Below, piece after piece: positions 16,406 to 25,256 of a stretch of DNA of 64,000 bases. How positions within the stretch are numbered: the stretch's first letter is position 1; the number at the start of each line of letters is the position of its first letter. A model generated the notes under the pieces. It did not search any database, was not told the origin of the DNA, and worked only from the letters and a program-made list of their open reading frames with translations. Source of the stretch: Clostridia bacterium. GTDB taxonomy: Bacteria > Bacillota > Clostridia > Christensenellales > Borkfalkiaceae. Made by a program: the position numbers and the translations under genes. Where the stretch lies: positions 1-64,000 of the forward strand of contig CAAFYG010000078.1 in the NCBI GenBank assembly GCA_900767195.1, in the 5' to 3' direction.

Positions 16406-18241
16406 TTACTCGTGTACCAGCACGGCTTTGATCCGTCGGATTCCCGCGCCGCTCGATTGTTCTTTCACGATTTTGAATTTGCCGAGTTCTCCCGTGCTTT
16501 CCGCGTGCGGACCGCCGCAGATTTCGCGCGAGAAATCGCCGATCGAGTACGTTTTCACCACTTCGCCGTACTTGCTTTCGAAAAGCCCCGTAAAGCCTTC
16601 TTCTTTGGCTTCCGCCAGCGAAATTTCTTTCATTTCCACGGGAATATTTTCCCTGATTTTCTCGTTCACGAGATCTTCCGTCGCTTTGATTTCTTCTTCC
16701 GTCATCGCCCGCGGGAAGTTGAAATCGAAGCGCAGCCGCTCTTCCGTAATATTCGAGCCTTTCTGATTCACGTCGCTCCCGAGTACCTTTTTCAGCGCGG
16801 CGTGCAGAAGGTGCGTAGCCGTGTGCAATCTCGTGGTTTCCGCTTTGTGATCGGCAAGACCGCACGCAAATTTGCCTTCGCTGCCTGCCTTGCTCTTTTC
16901 CTGATGTTCTTTAAAGGCTTCTTCGTACGCCGCCACGTCCACGGTAAGACCGCGCTCTTTCGCCATTTCCGCCGTGATTTCCACGGGGAAACCGTAGGTA
17001 TCGTATAAATGGAACGCCTGCTTGCCGCCGATCACCGTTTCGGGTACGTACGCGGGATCTTTCGCGCTCATAAACGCGTTTTTGCGCTCGATGCCGTTCA
17101 CGCATTTTTCAAACTCTTTCAACCCCTGTTGCAGCGTTTTCGAAAATTTCGTCTCTTCCGTGTTCAGCTCTTCCGCAATGCGCGCCTTGTTGACTTCCAG
17201 CTCGGGATACACCGCTTTGTACTTTTCCACATACGTTTCCGCGATTTTATAAAGCGCGCCTTCGGGCAGCTCGATTTTGCGCCCGTACCGCACCGCGCGG
17301 CGGATAATGCGCCGCAGAATATACCCCTGATCGGTGTTCGAAGGCGAAATTCCCTTCTCGTCTCCGATCATAAACGTAGCCGTGCGCACATGATCGAGAA
17401 GCACGCGGAACGCCCGCGTCACTTCTTCGTTTTCGCCGTACTTCCTGCCCGTCAGCTCTTCGATTTTTTGAATCGCGTTTTCGAAAAGATCGGTTTCGTA
17501 TACGCTCTTTTTGCCGTTTAAAACGCACAGCGCACGTTCAAGTCCCATGCCCGTATCCACGTTCTTCTGCTTCAATTCTTCAAACTTTCCCTCGGCGGTT
17601 TTGTTGAAACGCATGAATACGTCGTTCCAGATTTCAAGGAACGCCCCGCACGAACAGTCGGGGTTGCACGTCGGCGAGCATTTCGGCTTGCGGATCACGA
17701 ACATTTCCGTGTCCGTGCCGCAAGGGCCGGTAAGTCCCGCAGGCCCCCACCAGTTGTTTTCGCGCGGCATGAAATAGATGTTTTCCTTTTTGATGCCCGC
17801 CTTTTCCCAAAGTTCGGCGGCTTCCTCGTCGCGCGGGGCGGTATCGTCGCCCGCAAACACCGTCACGGCAAGCTTATCGGAAGGAATATGCAAATAGTTT
17901 TCGCCCGTTAAAAACTCGTAAGACCAAGGGATCATTTCTTTCTTGAAATAATCGCCGAGCGACCAGTTGCCGAGCATTTCGAAGAACGTGCAATGCCGCT
18001 CGTCGCCCACGTCGTCGATATCGCCCGTGCGCACGCACTTCTGCACGTCGGTGAGCCGCTTGCCCGCCGGGTGTTTCTCGCCCAAAAGATACGGCACGAG
18101 CGGGTGCATGCCCGCCGTGGTGAAAAGCACGGTGGGATCGTTTTCGGGAATCAGCGAGGCGGAAGGGATCACCTTATGCCCGCGTTTTTCGAAAAATTCG
18201 AGATACATTTCGCGCAAACTTTCGCTTGTATATTCTTTCAT
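16406..18241 (-). CDS. alaS: Alanyl-tRNA synthetase, short form without C-Ala domain
   Basis: A 611-residue enzyme that charges tRNA-Ala. The class II catalytic core (about 1-230; FTTAGMHPLVPY, CVRTGDIDDVG, FFEMLGNWSLGDYFK) and the tRNA-recognition helices are followed by the editing domain with HTATH and the zinc Cys/His pair in ICGGPHAESTGELG. It ends shortly after SSGAGIRRIKAV, so the coiled-coil and C-Ala (DHHA1) region of the usual 870-residue protein is missing. The clean ending at the domain boundary, with stop at 16406 and no trace downstream, suggests a natural short form. SD AGAGGT before ATG 18241. Confidence 0.93.
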   Translation of the reverse strand: MKEYTSESLREMYLEFFEKRGHKVIPSASLIPENDPTVLFTTAGMHPLVPYLLGEKHPAGKRLTDVQKCVRTGDIDDVGDERHCTFFEMLGNWSLGDYFKKEMIPWSYEFLTGENYLHIPSDKLAVTVFAGDDTAPRDEEAAELWEKAGIKKENIYFMPRENNWWGPAGLTGPCGTDTEMFVIRKPKCSPTCNPDCSCGAFLEIWNDVFMRFNKTAEGKFEELKQKNVDTGMGLERALCVLNGKKSVYETDLFENAIQKIEELTGRKYGENEEVTRAFRVLLDHVRTATFMIGDEKGISPSNTDQGYILRRIIRRAVRYGRKIELPEGALYKIAETYVEKYKAVYPELEVNKARIAEELNTEETKFSKTLQQGLKEFEKCVNGIERKNAFMSAKDPAYVPETVIGGKQAFHLYDTYGFPVEITAEMAKERGLTVDVAAYEEAFKEHQEKSKAGSEGKFACGLADHKAETTRLHTATHLLHAALKKVLGSDVNQKGSNITEERLRFDFNFPRAMTEEEIKATEDLVNEKIRENIPVEMKEISLAEAKEEGFTGLFESKYGEVVKTYSIGDFSREICGGPHAESTGELGKFKIVKEQSSGAGIRRIKAVLVHE

Positions 18242-18296
18242 ATCGGTTTTACCTCTGTTAATTGTTAAAATTCGTTTGTTTATGTTCGCTTACGGC

Positions 18297-19709
18297 TCAG
18301 ATTTTCGATAAATCGTAGCCGTCTTTTTTGTCTTTCACCGCGTAGCCTAAGTCCGCGAGTTTTTCGCGCAGCTCGTCGCTTTTTTGCCAGTCTTTCGCCG
18401 CGCGCGCCGCCTTTCTCTCTTCCGCGATCGCAAGCACGGCTTCGGGAATGGTTTCTTCGTGCGCCTTGTCGTACCACGCGAGATATTCGCACGGTTTCTT
18501 TTCGAATAAACCGAGCAGAGAGTAGGTTTTTCGCACCTGCCTTGCAAGGGCGATCGCCCTGCCGTTTTTCGCCGCAAGATCCGCGCGGATTTCTTTGAAA
18601 ATCGCAAACAGATCGCTTAAAGCAAGCGCGGTGTTGAAATCGTCGTCCATCGCCGCGTCGAAGTTTTTATCTGCCTTTCCGGCATAAGCAATATCATCGC
18701 CGCTTGCCTGCAAACCCGCCGCTTCCGCTTTATCCGCCTCGTCAAGCACAAGATAAAAATCGCGCATGTGCTTTTCGGCCTCGGGGAAAAGATCGTTTGT
18801 AATATTGATATCGCCGCGGTAATTCGTCTGCAAAAGCGCGAATTTAATCGCTTCGTCCGAATACTTATCGAGAAGATCGGAAAGAAGCAGACTGTTCCCG
18901 AGCGACTTGCTCATTTTCTGCCCGTTCACTTTGATTAAGCCGTTGTGCGTCCAGTATTTCACAAACCGCTTGCCCGTAAGAGCTTCGCTCTGCGCGATTT
19001 CGTTTTCGTGGTGCGGAAAGATAAGATCTCTGCCGCCGCCGTGCAGATCGATCTGATCGCCGAACGCCGCGCGGTTCATCGCCGAACATTCGATATGCCA
19101 CCCCGGGCGACCTTTGCCCCACGGCGAATCCCACGCGATTTCGCCCGGTTTCGCCGCCTTCCACAGCGCGAAATCGTAGGCGTGCTTTTTCTGTTCGTCG
19201 TTGTCCACGCGCACGCCGTCGAGCGCGTCTTCGAGATTGCGCCCCGATAAATGACCGTAGGCGGGATAGGTGTCCACGTCGAAATAAACACAGCCGTCCG
19301 CCGTGGCGTAGGCATGACCTTTATCGATCAGACCCTGAATGAAAGAGATAATATTGCCGATATTTTCGGTGGCTTTCAGCCAAAGATCCGGATCGTCCAC
19401 ATGGAATCGGCGCATCACGCCGTTGATATTTTCGATCATTTTCGCCGCGTAAAGCTCGGCGGGAATCCCGGTTTCGCGGGATTTCATAATAATTTTATCG
19501 TCCACGTCGGTGTAGTTGCGCGCGTAGGTAACGTCGAAACCCTTTTTTTCGAGATATTTGCGCATAATGTCGTAAATGAGAGCCTGATAGCCATGCCCCA
19601 CATGCGCCTCTCCGGAAACGGTGATGCCGCACGCGTACATTTTCACCTTTCCTTTTTCCATAGGGACGAATTCTTCTTTTTGCCTTGTCAACGAATTATA
19701 AATTTTCAT
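18297..19709 (-). CDS. cysS: Cysteinyl-tRNA synthetase
   Basis: A 470-residue class I synthetase. The HIGH-type motif appears as HVGHGYQ (about 37-43), the KMSKS motif as KMSKSLGNS (about 263-271). Zinc ligands are Cys in YACGITV (about 27), Cys in HIECSAMN and the two His in FPHHENEIAQSE. A mixed-charge anticodon-binding C-terminus follows. It sits 55 nt upstream of alaS on the same strand, so the two are probably one operon. No T-box element is visible upstream; that space is filled by a repeat. Confidence 0.96.
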   Translation of the reverse strand: MKIYNSLTRQKEEFVPMEKGKVKMYACGITVSGEAHVGHGYQALIYDIMRKYLEKKGFDVTYARNYTDVDDKIIMKSRETGIPAELYAAKMIENINGVMRRFHVDDPDLWLKATENIGNIISFIQGLIDKGHAYATADGCVYFDVDTYPAYGHLSGRNLEDALDGVRVDNDEQKKHAYDFALWKAAKPGEIAWDSPWGKGRPGWHIECSAMNRAAFGDQIDLHGGGRDLIFPHHENEIAQSEALTGKRFVKYWTHNGLIKVNGQKMSKSLGNSLLLSDLLDKYSDEAIKFALLQTNYRGDINITNDLFPEAEKHMRDFYLVLDEADKAEAAGLQASGDDIAYAGKADKNFDAAMDDDFNTALALSDLFAIFKEIRADLAAKNGRAIALARQVRKTYSLLGLFEKKPCEYLAWYDKAHEETIPEAVLAIAEERKAARAAKDWQKSDELREKLADLGYAVKDKKDGYDLSKI

Positions 19710-19737
19710 AGTATTGCCTTTTTGATTTTTGCCTTAT

Positions 19738-19855
19738 TCCAAGGCTTCCCCTTGCTTCATTTTGCTTACCGCAAAATTCAGCAAAAATTGTCAGCCTATT
19801 TCATAGGCTTCCCCTCGGGGGGAAGCTGTCCGTGAAACGGACGGATGAGGGGCAG
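19738..19855 (-). repeat. Modular intergenic palindromic repeat, copy 3
   Basis: Contains the GCTTCCCCTTGCTTCATTTT unit, a CCCCTCGGGGGGAAGC hairpin, a GTCCGTGAAACGGAC hairpin and GGATGAGGGGCAG. It fills most of the 182-nt gap upstream of cysS and lacks the AT-rich palindrome modules. Confidence 0.7.
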
Positions 19856-19891
19856 TAACACATTAAGCGTAAAGCAATCAAGAGCGCACGC

Positions 19892-20530
19892 TTATTCGCA
19901 AATGAAGAACAAGCCGTCTACGGCATACTCTTCCATCGCCGCGTCTATCATTTCCGCATTATGCACTTTATTCACAAGCAGATACGAAATCACCACGTCT
20001 TTCACCACCGCGTAATCAAAGCGCATGCCGCAAATTCCCATCAGAGCTTCGGTGTCCTGCACGGAAAAGCCGCAAGCCAGAGCCAGAGTGAAAAGCAGGT
20101 TTTTCGTAGGGTAATACGCCCCTTTCAAAAGCCGCTTTTTCGTTTTTTCGCTAATGTCCGTCACGCTAAGAGCCTGCTCGGCGGTAATCGAATACTTCGC
20201 GCAAACGCCCGCAAACACCTTTTTAAACGAGTACTTCGAGCGGTTACATCGACCGCGCTCGAAAAATCCGAGCGGACGAAACGAAAACGAAAACGTATAA
20301 TCCGCCATGCGCTCTTTCAGCTGCGATAAAAGCGAAGCTTTGTTTTCCTGCAAACTCAGCCGCATCGTTTCGGGCGGAAGCGTGTAGGAATAATCCGTGC
20401 CGTCCTCGCGCCGCTGCGTCGTCTGCATTTTGGGCATCACGTAGCCTTTCAGCACGCACATTCTGTCGTAATTGGCGTACTTTTCGCAAAAATAATCGTC
20501 GAGATCGGCAACGAAAGCGTATTTTTCCAC
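19892..20530 (-). CDS. Conserved clostridial protein with a helical C-terminal domain, function unknown
   Basis: A 212-residue cytoplasmic protein. Residues 1-90 are unassigned. Residues about 100-200 (FKKVFAGVCAKYSITAEQAL, then KRLLKGAYYPTKNLLFTLALACG, AEALMGICG-like segment, then VVISYLLVNK) look like the all-helical domain that follows helix-turn-helix motifs in some clostridial regulators, with the pattern of a helix, NLLF core and a closing AVDGLFF. This is a pattern resemblance. The GTG start at 20530 has GGGAGAG seven bases upstream. Transcribed from its own promoter at 20606, and possibly running into cysS. Confidence 0.6.
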   Translation of the reverse strand: MEKYAFVADLDDYFCEKYANYDRMCVLKGYVMPKMQTTQRREDGTDYSYTLPPETMRLSLQENKASLLSQLKERMADYTFSFSFRPLGFFERGRCNRSKYSFKKVFAGVCAKYSITAEQALSVTDISEKTKKRLLKGAYYPTKNLLFTLALACGFSVQDTEALMGICGMRFDYAVVKDVVISYLLVNKVHNAEMIDAAMEEYAVDGLFFICE

Positions 20531-20605
20531 GATTTTCTCTCCCTTACGCCGCCGTTTTTTCTTCGCGAAACCCGCAAAAAAGGTACACCGCGCGCGATTT
20601 TAATT

Positions 20606-20634
20606 ATTATAGCATATTTTGCTTAAAAATACAA
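20606..20634 (-). promoter_or_regulatory. Sigma-A promoter of the 19892-20530 gene
   Basis: Minus strand: -35 TTGTAT (20629-20634), 17-nt spacer, -10 TATAAT (20606-20611). Confidence 0.7.
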
Positions 20635-20785
20635 CTGTTTATTGCCGAAACGCCGTGCAAATTTTTAACTTTTCTTTTCTCCGTTTCCGCCTCTTTTTTC
20701 GTGCGTCTTTTTCGCGCCGGACTGTTGCAATTTGTATTTTTTTGTGCGTTTCGATAATTTTTTTATAAAAACTATCCCGAAACAC

Positions 20786-20814
20786 TTGCATTTTTGTGAA
20801 TTTTGTGATAAATT
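20786..20814 (+). promoter_or_regulatory. Promoter of the DeoR-family regulator
   Basis: -35 TTGCAT (20786-20791), 17-nt spacer, -10 TAAATT (20809-20814). The -10 is weak, and the AT-rich spacer has a direct repeat TTTTGTGA, a possible operator. Confidence 0.5.
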
Positions 20815-20857
20815 TTAATAGCAAAGCGAATTTACCGAAAGAGGATAACCAGAAAAA

Positions 20858-21616
20858 ATGAAACGCGAAAGAATCGAAGAACTTGCGGAACTGATCAACA
20901 AGCGCGGCAAGATGACGCTCGAACAATTAGAAGAATACTTCCCCAAAGTATCGCAGATGACGCTCAGGCGCGATCTTTTCCAGCTCGAAGAAGAGGGGAA
21001 AATTATCCGTATCCGCGGCGGCGCGCTCTCCGTAAAAGACGTGCAGAAAACCTCGGGCGAGCCGTACGTGAAAAAAACCACCCTGCACACCGACGAAAAA
21101 ATCGCCATCGCGCAAAAGGCGGCAATGCTTGTGGACGAAGGCACGTCGATTTTCATCGACGGCGGCACAACGGCGCTCTATTTTGCCAAGGAACTGCCCG
21201 ATATGAAGTGCAACGTGTTTACGAACGGCATCGCCGTGGCGCAGGAACTCGCGCAGAAGAAAAACGTCACCGTCAATCTTCTCGGCGGACTTTTGATCAA
21301 AGACAATTTATCCACGGCTTCGCCGCTCGCGGCGCAGTATTTTGCGGACACAAACTTCGAGCTTGCGATTATTTCGGCGTCGGCGTTCACGCCGGAAAGC
21401 GGCTTTTCGTGCGGCGCGCAGGTGGAAGCGGATCTTTTGCGTTTTGTGCGCAAAAAGGCGAAATTCGTGTACATGATGCTCGATTCCTCGAAAATCGGCA
21501 AGATCATGCCCTACACGTTCGCCCGCCCCGAAGATATCAACGTGCTGATCACCGACGAAGCCTTCCCGCAGTCGCTCAAAGAGCAATTCAAAGAAAAAGA
21601 CATCGTGGTGATGTAA
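20858..21616 (+). CDS. DeoR/GlpR-family transcriptional regulator
   Basis: A 252-residue repressor: N-terminal DeoR winged helix (residues 1-57; MKRERIEELAEL, then MTLRRDLFQLEEEGKIIRIRGGA with the TLRRDL recognition helix) and a C-terminal sugar-phosphate-sensing DeoRC domain (about 75-235; FIDGGTTALYFAKEL, FTNGIAVAQEL, LLGGLLIKDNLSTASPLA, VEADLLR). Family members respond to phosphorylated sugars. No sugar operon is adjacent, so its target is unknown. SD AGAGGA nine bases before ATG 20858. Confidence 0.9.
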   Translation: MKRERIEELAELINKRGKMTLEQLEEYFPKVSQMTLRRDLFQLEEEGKIIRIRGGALSVKDVQKTSGEPYVKKTTLHTDEKIAIAQKAAMLVDEGTSIFIDGGTTALYFAKELPDMKCNVFTNGIAVAQELAQKKNVTVNLLGGLLIKDNLSTASPLAAQYFADTNFELAIISASAFTPESGFSCGAQVEADLLRFVRKKAKFVYMMLDSSKIGKIMPYTFARPEDINVLITDEAFPQSLKEQFKEKDIVVM

Positions 21617-21676
21617 AGCGATGCAAAGTGATGTAAAACGATGCAACCGGCAACAACCGGAAATAAAACAAACGAC

Positions 21677-21712
21677 AAAACGCCCCGGGAGATCATTCCC
21701 GAGGCGTTTTTA
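21677..21712. terminator. Bidirectional terminator between convergent genes
   Basis: AAAACGCC(C)CGGGA pairs with TCCCG(A)GGCGTTTT around a GATCAT loop, with A and T runs on the two sides. It serves the DeoR gene (plus) and the LOG-like gene (minus). Just before it, 21616-21655 has short GATGTAAA/GATGCAA direct repeats. Confidence 0.85.
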
Positions 21713-21731
21713 TTGTGATTTTATGCGGTTT

Positions 21732-22304
21732 TTACTCTCTGCCGATCCCCTGATGGCGGCGCGTATAGAGATGGATTTTCTCGTTTAAAATTTTCATCGC
21801 CTGTTCGGGAGTAGTCACGCCGAACACTTTATCGTCCGGCAGATTTTCGTATCGCACCACGTCGTCGAGTCTCATGCCCGCAAGTTTTTCGCTCCATCCG
21901 CCCGAATTTTCAAACGCGATCACAAGGCGGTTAAACGACCAGGCAAACGAATATTCGCAAAGCGTACCCGCGCCGCCGCCGATGCCGATCACCGCGTCCG
22001 CATTGGCAACGAGAGCGTTTCTCATCACGTCGAGTCCCGTCGGCACGGCAATATCGGCGTATTCGTTGGCGATTTCGGTATCGAACGACGGCACAAGCGC
22101 GATGGTATCGCCCTCTTTATATTTTTCGCTTGCGTGCGCGCCTTTCATCACCGCGCGCATAATGCCGCCGAGACCGCCCGATTGCACTCTATACCCGTTA
22201 TCCACAAGCGCCTTGCCCGTTTCGAAGGCGAGTTTATATCTGAGCGAGCCTTCTTCCACGGCTCTGTTCCCGATCACGGAAACCACTTTTCTTCTTTCAT
22301 TCAT
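21732..22304 (-). CDS. TIGR00725/LOG-like Rossmann protein
   Basis: A 190-residue SLOG-superfamily protein: VVSVIGNRAVEEGS at the N-terminus, SGGLGGIMRAVMKGA (about 42-56), then MRNALVANADAVIGIGGGAGTLCEYSFAW (about 95-123). The glycine-rich IGGGAGTLCE is the nucleotide-binding signature; the PGGxGTxxE motif of true cytokinin-activating LOG enzymes is changed. Proteins of this branch are related to molybdenum-cofactor carrier proteins; no function is claimed here. An SD (AAGGAGATATTG) precedes ATG 22304. Confidence 0.75.
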   Translation of the reverse strand: MNERRKVVSVIGNRAVEEGSLRYKLAFETGKALVDNGYRVQSGGLGGIMRAVMKGAHASEKYKEGDTIALVPSFDTEIANEYADIAVPTGLDVMRNALVANADAVIGIGGGAGTLCEYSFAWSFNRLVIAFENSGGWSEKLAGMRLDDVVRYENLPDDKVFGVTTPEQAMKILNEKIHLYTRRHQGIGRE

Positions 22305-22337
22305 AGCAATATCTCCTTGTTAAAATATCTATGCCTC

Positions 22338-22660
22338 TTTCCAAGGCTTCCCCTTGCTTCATTTTGCTCAACGCAAAACTCAGCAAAAATTGTCAGCCTC
22401 TTCGTGGCTTCCCCTTGCTTCATTTTGCTCAATGCAAAATTCAGCAAAAATTGTCAGCCACTTCGTGGCTTCCCCTCGGGGGGAGGCTCTGCCCGATAGG
22501 GCGGTGGTGAGGGGCGTAGCATATTATGCTTAGCCCATTTTTGGTTTTCTGAATATTCCGGAAGGAATTTCCGAAAATCAAGGGGCGTAGCATTTTATGC
22601 GCAGCCCATTTTTTTGATTGAAAAATTTCGATGAATTTTTTCAATCAAAGAGCGCAACAT
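22338..22660 (+). repeat. Modular intergenic palindromic repeat, copy 4
   Basis: Two tandem GCTTCCCCTTGCTTCATTTT units with nearly identical tails (TCAGCAAAAATTGTCAGCC), a CCCCTCGGGGGG hairpin, a GCCCGATAGGGC hairpin, GGTGAGGGGCGTAGC and then two AT-rich palindromes. It is the longest run of head modules in the window and fills most of the 468-nt gap 22305-22772. Confidence 0.8.
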
Positions 22661-22772
22661 AACTCTTTAACGCCCGAATTTTCTTCGGCAAAGAAATGCG
22701 AAGCTTATCATTCGCGGCTCAGCCTTTTTACGCCAAACTCAACACGCGAATCAGAAGCGAGCGTTTCGCGGC

Positions 22773-23732
22773 TTAAAGTCCGCGAGCCAAAGCGTACGCC
22801 CCCCAGATTCCCGCGTCGTTTCCGAGCGTAGCTTTTTCGATCTTCAAAGGCACGAATTCCACCGAAGTATATAATTTCTTTTCCACCGCCGCGCGAAGCG
22901 GAGCAAATAAATACTCGCCCTCGTTCGAAACGCCGCCGCCGAGAAGAATCGCTTCGGGGCGCAACACGTTCGCAAGATTCGCAAGTCCCACCGCGAGATG
23001 TTCCACATACTCGTCTACGATTTCCTTGCCCCGCGCATCCCCTGCACGCGCCGCTAAAAACGCCGTCTTACCGTCTACGTTTTCCAGCTTTCCGCCTGCG
23101 ATTTCCCACATTTTCGTAGTGAGATCCAGCTGCATTTTCCATTTCGTCAGTCGAATCAGAGCCGAAGCGGAAGTATACGCTTCAAGGCAACCGTGCCTGC
23201 CGCATGTGCAGAGCGCGCCGCCTTCGCAAATCACCATATGCCCCACTTCCGCGCCCGCGCTTTTATATCCTTCGAGCAGCTTTCCGTCCACGATAATACC
23301 GCCGCCCACGCCCGTGCCGAGCGTGATTAAAATGCTGCTGCCGTACTCTTTGCCCGCGCCGAATTTCGCTTCGCCGAGCGCGGCAACGTTCGCGTCGTTG
23401 CTCATTTTAATCTCGGCAACGCCCGTCTTTTCGCGCATTTTTTCGCCGAGCGGCACTTTAACCCACCCGTAATTCGCCCAACGCACCACCACGCCGGTCG
23501 TCACGTCGATATATCCCGGCACGGCCATGCCGATCGCCTCCACGTTTTCAGGCGCAACGCCCGCTTCCGCGGCAAGCTCTTTGCAAAGCGCCGCCATTTT
23601 ATCCACCGTGCCTTCGAATCCGTCCTCCGGCTTCGTTGCCACAGACTTCTTTTGAATCAGCGCGCCGTCCTCGCCGAAAATCGCGCCTTTCGCGCTCATA
23701 CCGCCCAGATCGATACCGATGTAGTGTTTCAT
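22773..23732 (-). CDS. ROK-family sugar kinase (glucokinase type)
   Basis: A 319-residue cytoplasmic kinase. ATP-binding phosphate-1 motif YIGIDLGGMSAKGA (4-17), ROK signature around GVGGGIIVDGKLLEGYKSAGAEVGHMVI with the catalytic HMV/H, and the zinc motif CTCGRHGCLEAYTS (about 178-191). ROK glucokinases phosphorylate glucose; close relatives act on other hexoses, so the sugar is not certain. ATG 23732 is chosen because AAGGAG lies seven bases upstream and the phosphate motif starts at residue 4. Confidence 0.92.
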   Translation of the reverse strand: MKHYIGIDLGGMSAKGAIFGEDGALIQKKSVATKPEDGFEGTVDKMAALCKELAAEAGVAPENVEAIGMAVPGYIDVTTGVVVRWANYGWVKVPLGEKMREKTGVAEIKMSNDANVAALGEAKFGAGKEYGSSILITLGTGVGGGIIVDGKLLEGYKSAGAEVGHMVICEGGALCTCGRHGCLEAYTSASALIRLTKWKMQLDLTTKMWEIAGGKLENVDGKTAFLAARAGDARGKEIVDEYVEHLAVGLANLANVLRPEAILLGGGVSNEGEYLFAPLRAAVEKKLYTSVEFVPLKIEKATLGNDAGIWGAYALARGL

Positions 23733-23805
23733 TGTGTTCTCCTTACTGTTTTTTATTCGCGGTTTTTCCCGCCGTTCAATTCGCCGACTTATTCGGCTTT
23801 CCTGT

Positions 23806-23834
23806 ATTATAACACATTTTCTTGTATTTTTCAA
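23806..23834 (-). promoter_or_regulatory. Promoter of the ROK kinase
   Basis: Minus strand: -35 TTGAAA (23829-23834), 17-nt spacer, -10 TATAAT (23806-23811). The -35 overlaps the end of the small ORF downstream of mutY. Confidence 0.7.
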
Positions 23835-24046
23835 GACGGGAAAGCAAAAATTTTTCCGAATTTTGTAAATTTTACCGTTTTTTTCGTTATTCTCTCCGCC
23901 GCGAGCCGCCGCAACGCAAACAGCGCAAGCGCGCCGCGCCGTACAATATCCCGCGCCGCCGGCGATAAAATGTGCCGCAAGTTGAATTTCCGGCTCTCTT
24001 CGGGAATAAAAGTAAAATCGAGCTTATATTTTTCCCCGTCCGTCAT
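23831..24046 (-). CDS. Possible 71-residue protein coupled to mutY
   Basis: It overlaps the mutY stop by 4 nt (ATGA), the usual sign of coupling. The peptide starts MTDGEKYKLDFTF and includes ESRKFNLRHILSPAARDIVRR; this resembles the first part of YcxB-like proteins, which are longer and continue into membrane helices, so it may be a truncated copy. No strong SD. Its end runs into the ROK promoter. Low confidence. Confidence 0.3.
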   Translation of the reverse strand: MTDGEKYKLDFTFIPEESRKFNLRHILSPAARDIVRRGALALFALRRLAAERITKKTVKFTKFGKIFAFPS

Positions 24047-25191
24047 TCGCCCCGCTCAAAATCGCCGAGATAATCCAGGCAGCGGCGGAACGCGGTGGGA
24101 AAAGCCACCGTTTCGCGCAATTTTTCCGCCGAAGCCGCTTCAAACGGCGCGCTTTCCGCCGTCACCGTAAACGCCGTTACGTTCCACTTCACATGCGTGA
24201 AAATATGCGTATAGCGATGCTTTTTCAAAATCTTCGCGCCCGAAACGCCCTGCTCTTTCAGTATACGCAACGCGCGCGCGTTTTCGTCCGTCCCGCCGCC
24301 CGCGCCTGAATCATCGCCGAAATCCACGGTTTTTGAAGGAAACTCGTTCAAGCCGCGCAAAACGCCCGTATTTCGCTTTCTGAAAGCGATCCCGCGCTCC
24401 GTCGATATCACGAACGCGTAAATATTTTCCTCGCGCTTGGGCTTTTTTTCGGGCACTACGGGGTATTCCGCTTCCGCGCCGCAAGCATGCGCGATACACA
24501 TTGCGCTAAGCGGACACTCGCCGCACGCAGGCGAACGGGGCGTGCAAACAAGCGCGCCGAGCTCCATCAGAGCCTGCGTAAAATCGGAACAGCCCTGCGG
24601 CGTTTTCGGATAAGCGGGCGCAAGCAAGGCTTTTAAGCGCGCTTTGAAATTCTCGTCCGAAATTTCCGTGCCGTCTGCGGAAAGACGGGCGCACACGCGC
24701 AGCACGTTTCCGTCCACGGCGGGCGCGGGCAAGCCGAACGCGATCGAGCGGATCGCCCCCACGGTGTAATCGCCGATGCCGGGCAGCGCGCGCAGCGATT
24801 TTTCGTCCGACGGAAATTTTCCGCCGTACTCTTCGCACACGATTTTCGCCGTTTTGTGCAGGTTGCGCGCGCGGGAATAATAGCCTAAGCCTTCCCAGAG
24901 TTTCATCAGCGTTTCTTCGTCGCATGCGGCTAAGTCTTCCACGGCGGGCAGCGCGCTTAAAAAGCGCAGATAATACTCGCGCGCCGCTTCCACGCGCGTT
25001 TGCTGCAACATGATTTCCGATACCCACACGCGATAGGGCGTGGGATTTTCCCGCCAGGGCAAATCGCGCTTATTCGCCGAAAACCACGCCGTGAGCGGCG
25101 CGGTGATCGCGCAGAAATCAAAATCTTCCGCCCGATTTCCGCCGCCCCCGCCGCGATTCTTTTGTCCGTTCCGTCCGTTTTCCATACGCAC
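24043..25191 (-). CDS. mutY: A/G-specific adenine DNA glycosylase MutY
   Basis: A 382-residue base-excision repair enzyme removing A opposite 8-oxoG. Catalytic N-domain: WRENPTPYRVWVSEIMLQQTRV (catalytic Glu in SEIMLQQT), helix-hairpin-helix ALPGIGDYTVGAI with the catalytic Asp in AVDGNVLRV, and the 4Fe-4S loop CTPRSPACGECPLSAMC. The C-terminal NUDIX-like 8-oxoG reading domain is about residues 250-375. A Gly/Asn-rich N-terminus of 25 residues is an extension. The annotated start is GTG 25191; ATG two codons later is an equal alternative. Confidence 0.94.
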   Translation of the reverse strand: MRMENGRNGQKNRGGGGGNRAEDFDFCAITAPLTAWFSANKRDLPWRENPTPYRVWVSEIMLQQTRVEAAREYYLRFLSALPAVEDLAACDEETLMKLWEGLGYYSRARNLHKTAKIVCEEYGGKFPSDEKSLRALPGIGDYTVGAIRSIAFGLPAPAVDGNVLRVCARLSADGTEISDENFKARLKALLAPAYPKTPQGCSDFTQALMELGALVCTPRSPACGECPLSAMCIAHACGAEAEYPVVPEKKPKREENIYAFVISTERGIAFRKRNTGVLRGLNEFPSKTVDFGDDSGAGGGTDENARALRILKEQGVSGAKILKKHRYTHIFTHVKWNVTAFTVTAESAPFEAASAEKLRETVAFPTAFRRCLDYLGDFERGE

Positions 25192-25207
25192 CCGTTATTT
25201 AAGGCAA

Positions 25208-25230
25208 TGCCGCACAGAAATTGTGCGGCA
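25208..25230. terminator. Hairpin between lacZ and mutY
   Basis: A perfect 9-bp stem TGCCGCACA (25208-25216) with TGTGCGGCA (25222-25230). The T run on the minus strand is poor, so termination of the lacZ transcript here is only probable. A TTGACA lies on the minus strand at about 25243. Confidence 0.5.
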
Positions 25231-25256
25231 CTCTTTCTTATGTCAATTCAAAAACT

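Noticed and set aside
15188..17008. A 606-codon open frame on the plus strand across ftsH and alaS
   Set aside because: It is antisense to two certain genes, has the His/Arg-rich composition typical of reverse-strand shadows, spans their intergenic gap, and contains no known domain. The same applies to 5509-6606, 14252-15025, 26625-27530 and similar frames.
19710..19891. T-box leader upstream of cysS (and similarly of alaS and lysS)
   Set aside because: The conserved GGUGGNACC antiterminator bulge is not present on the relevant strand; the gap is mostly repeat.
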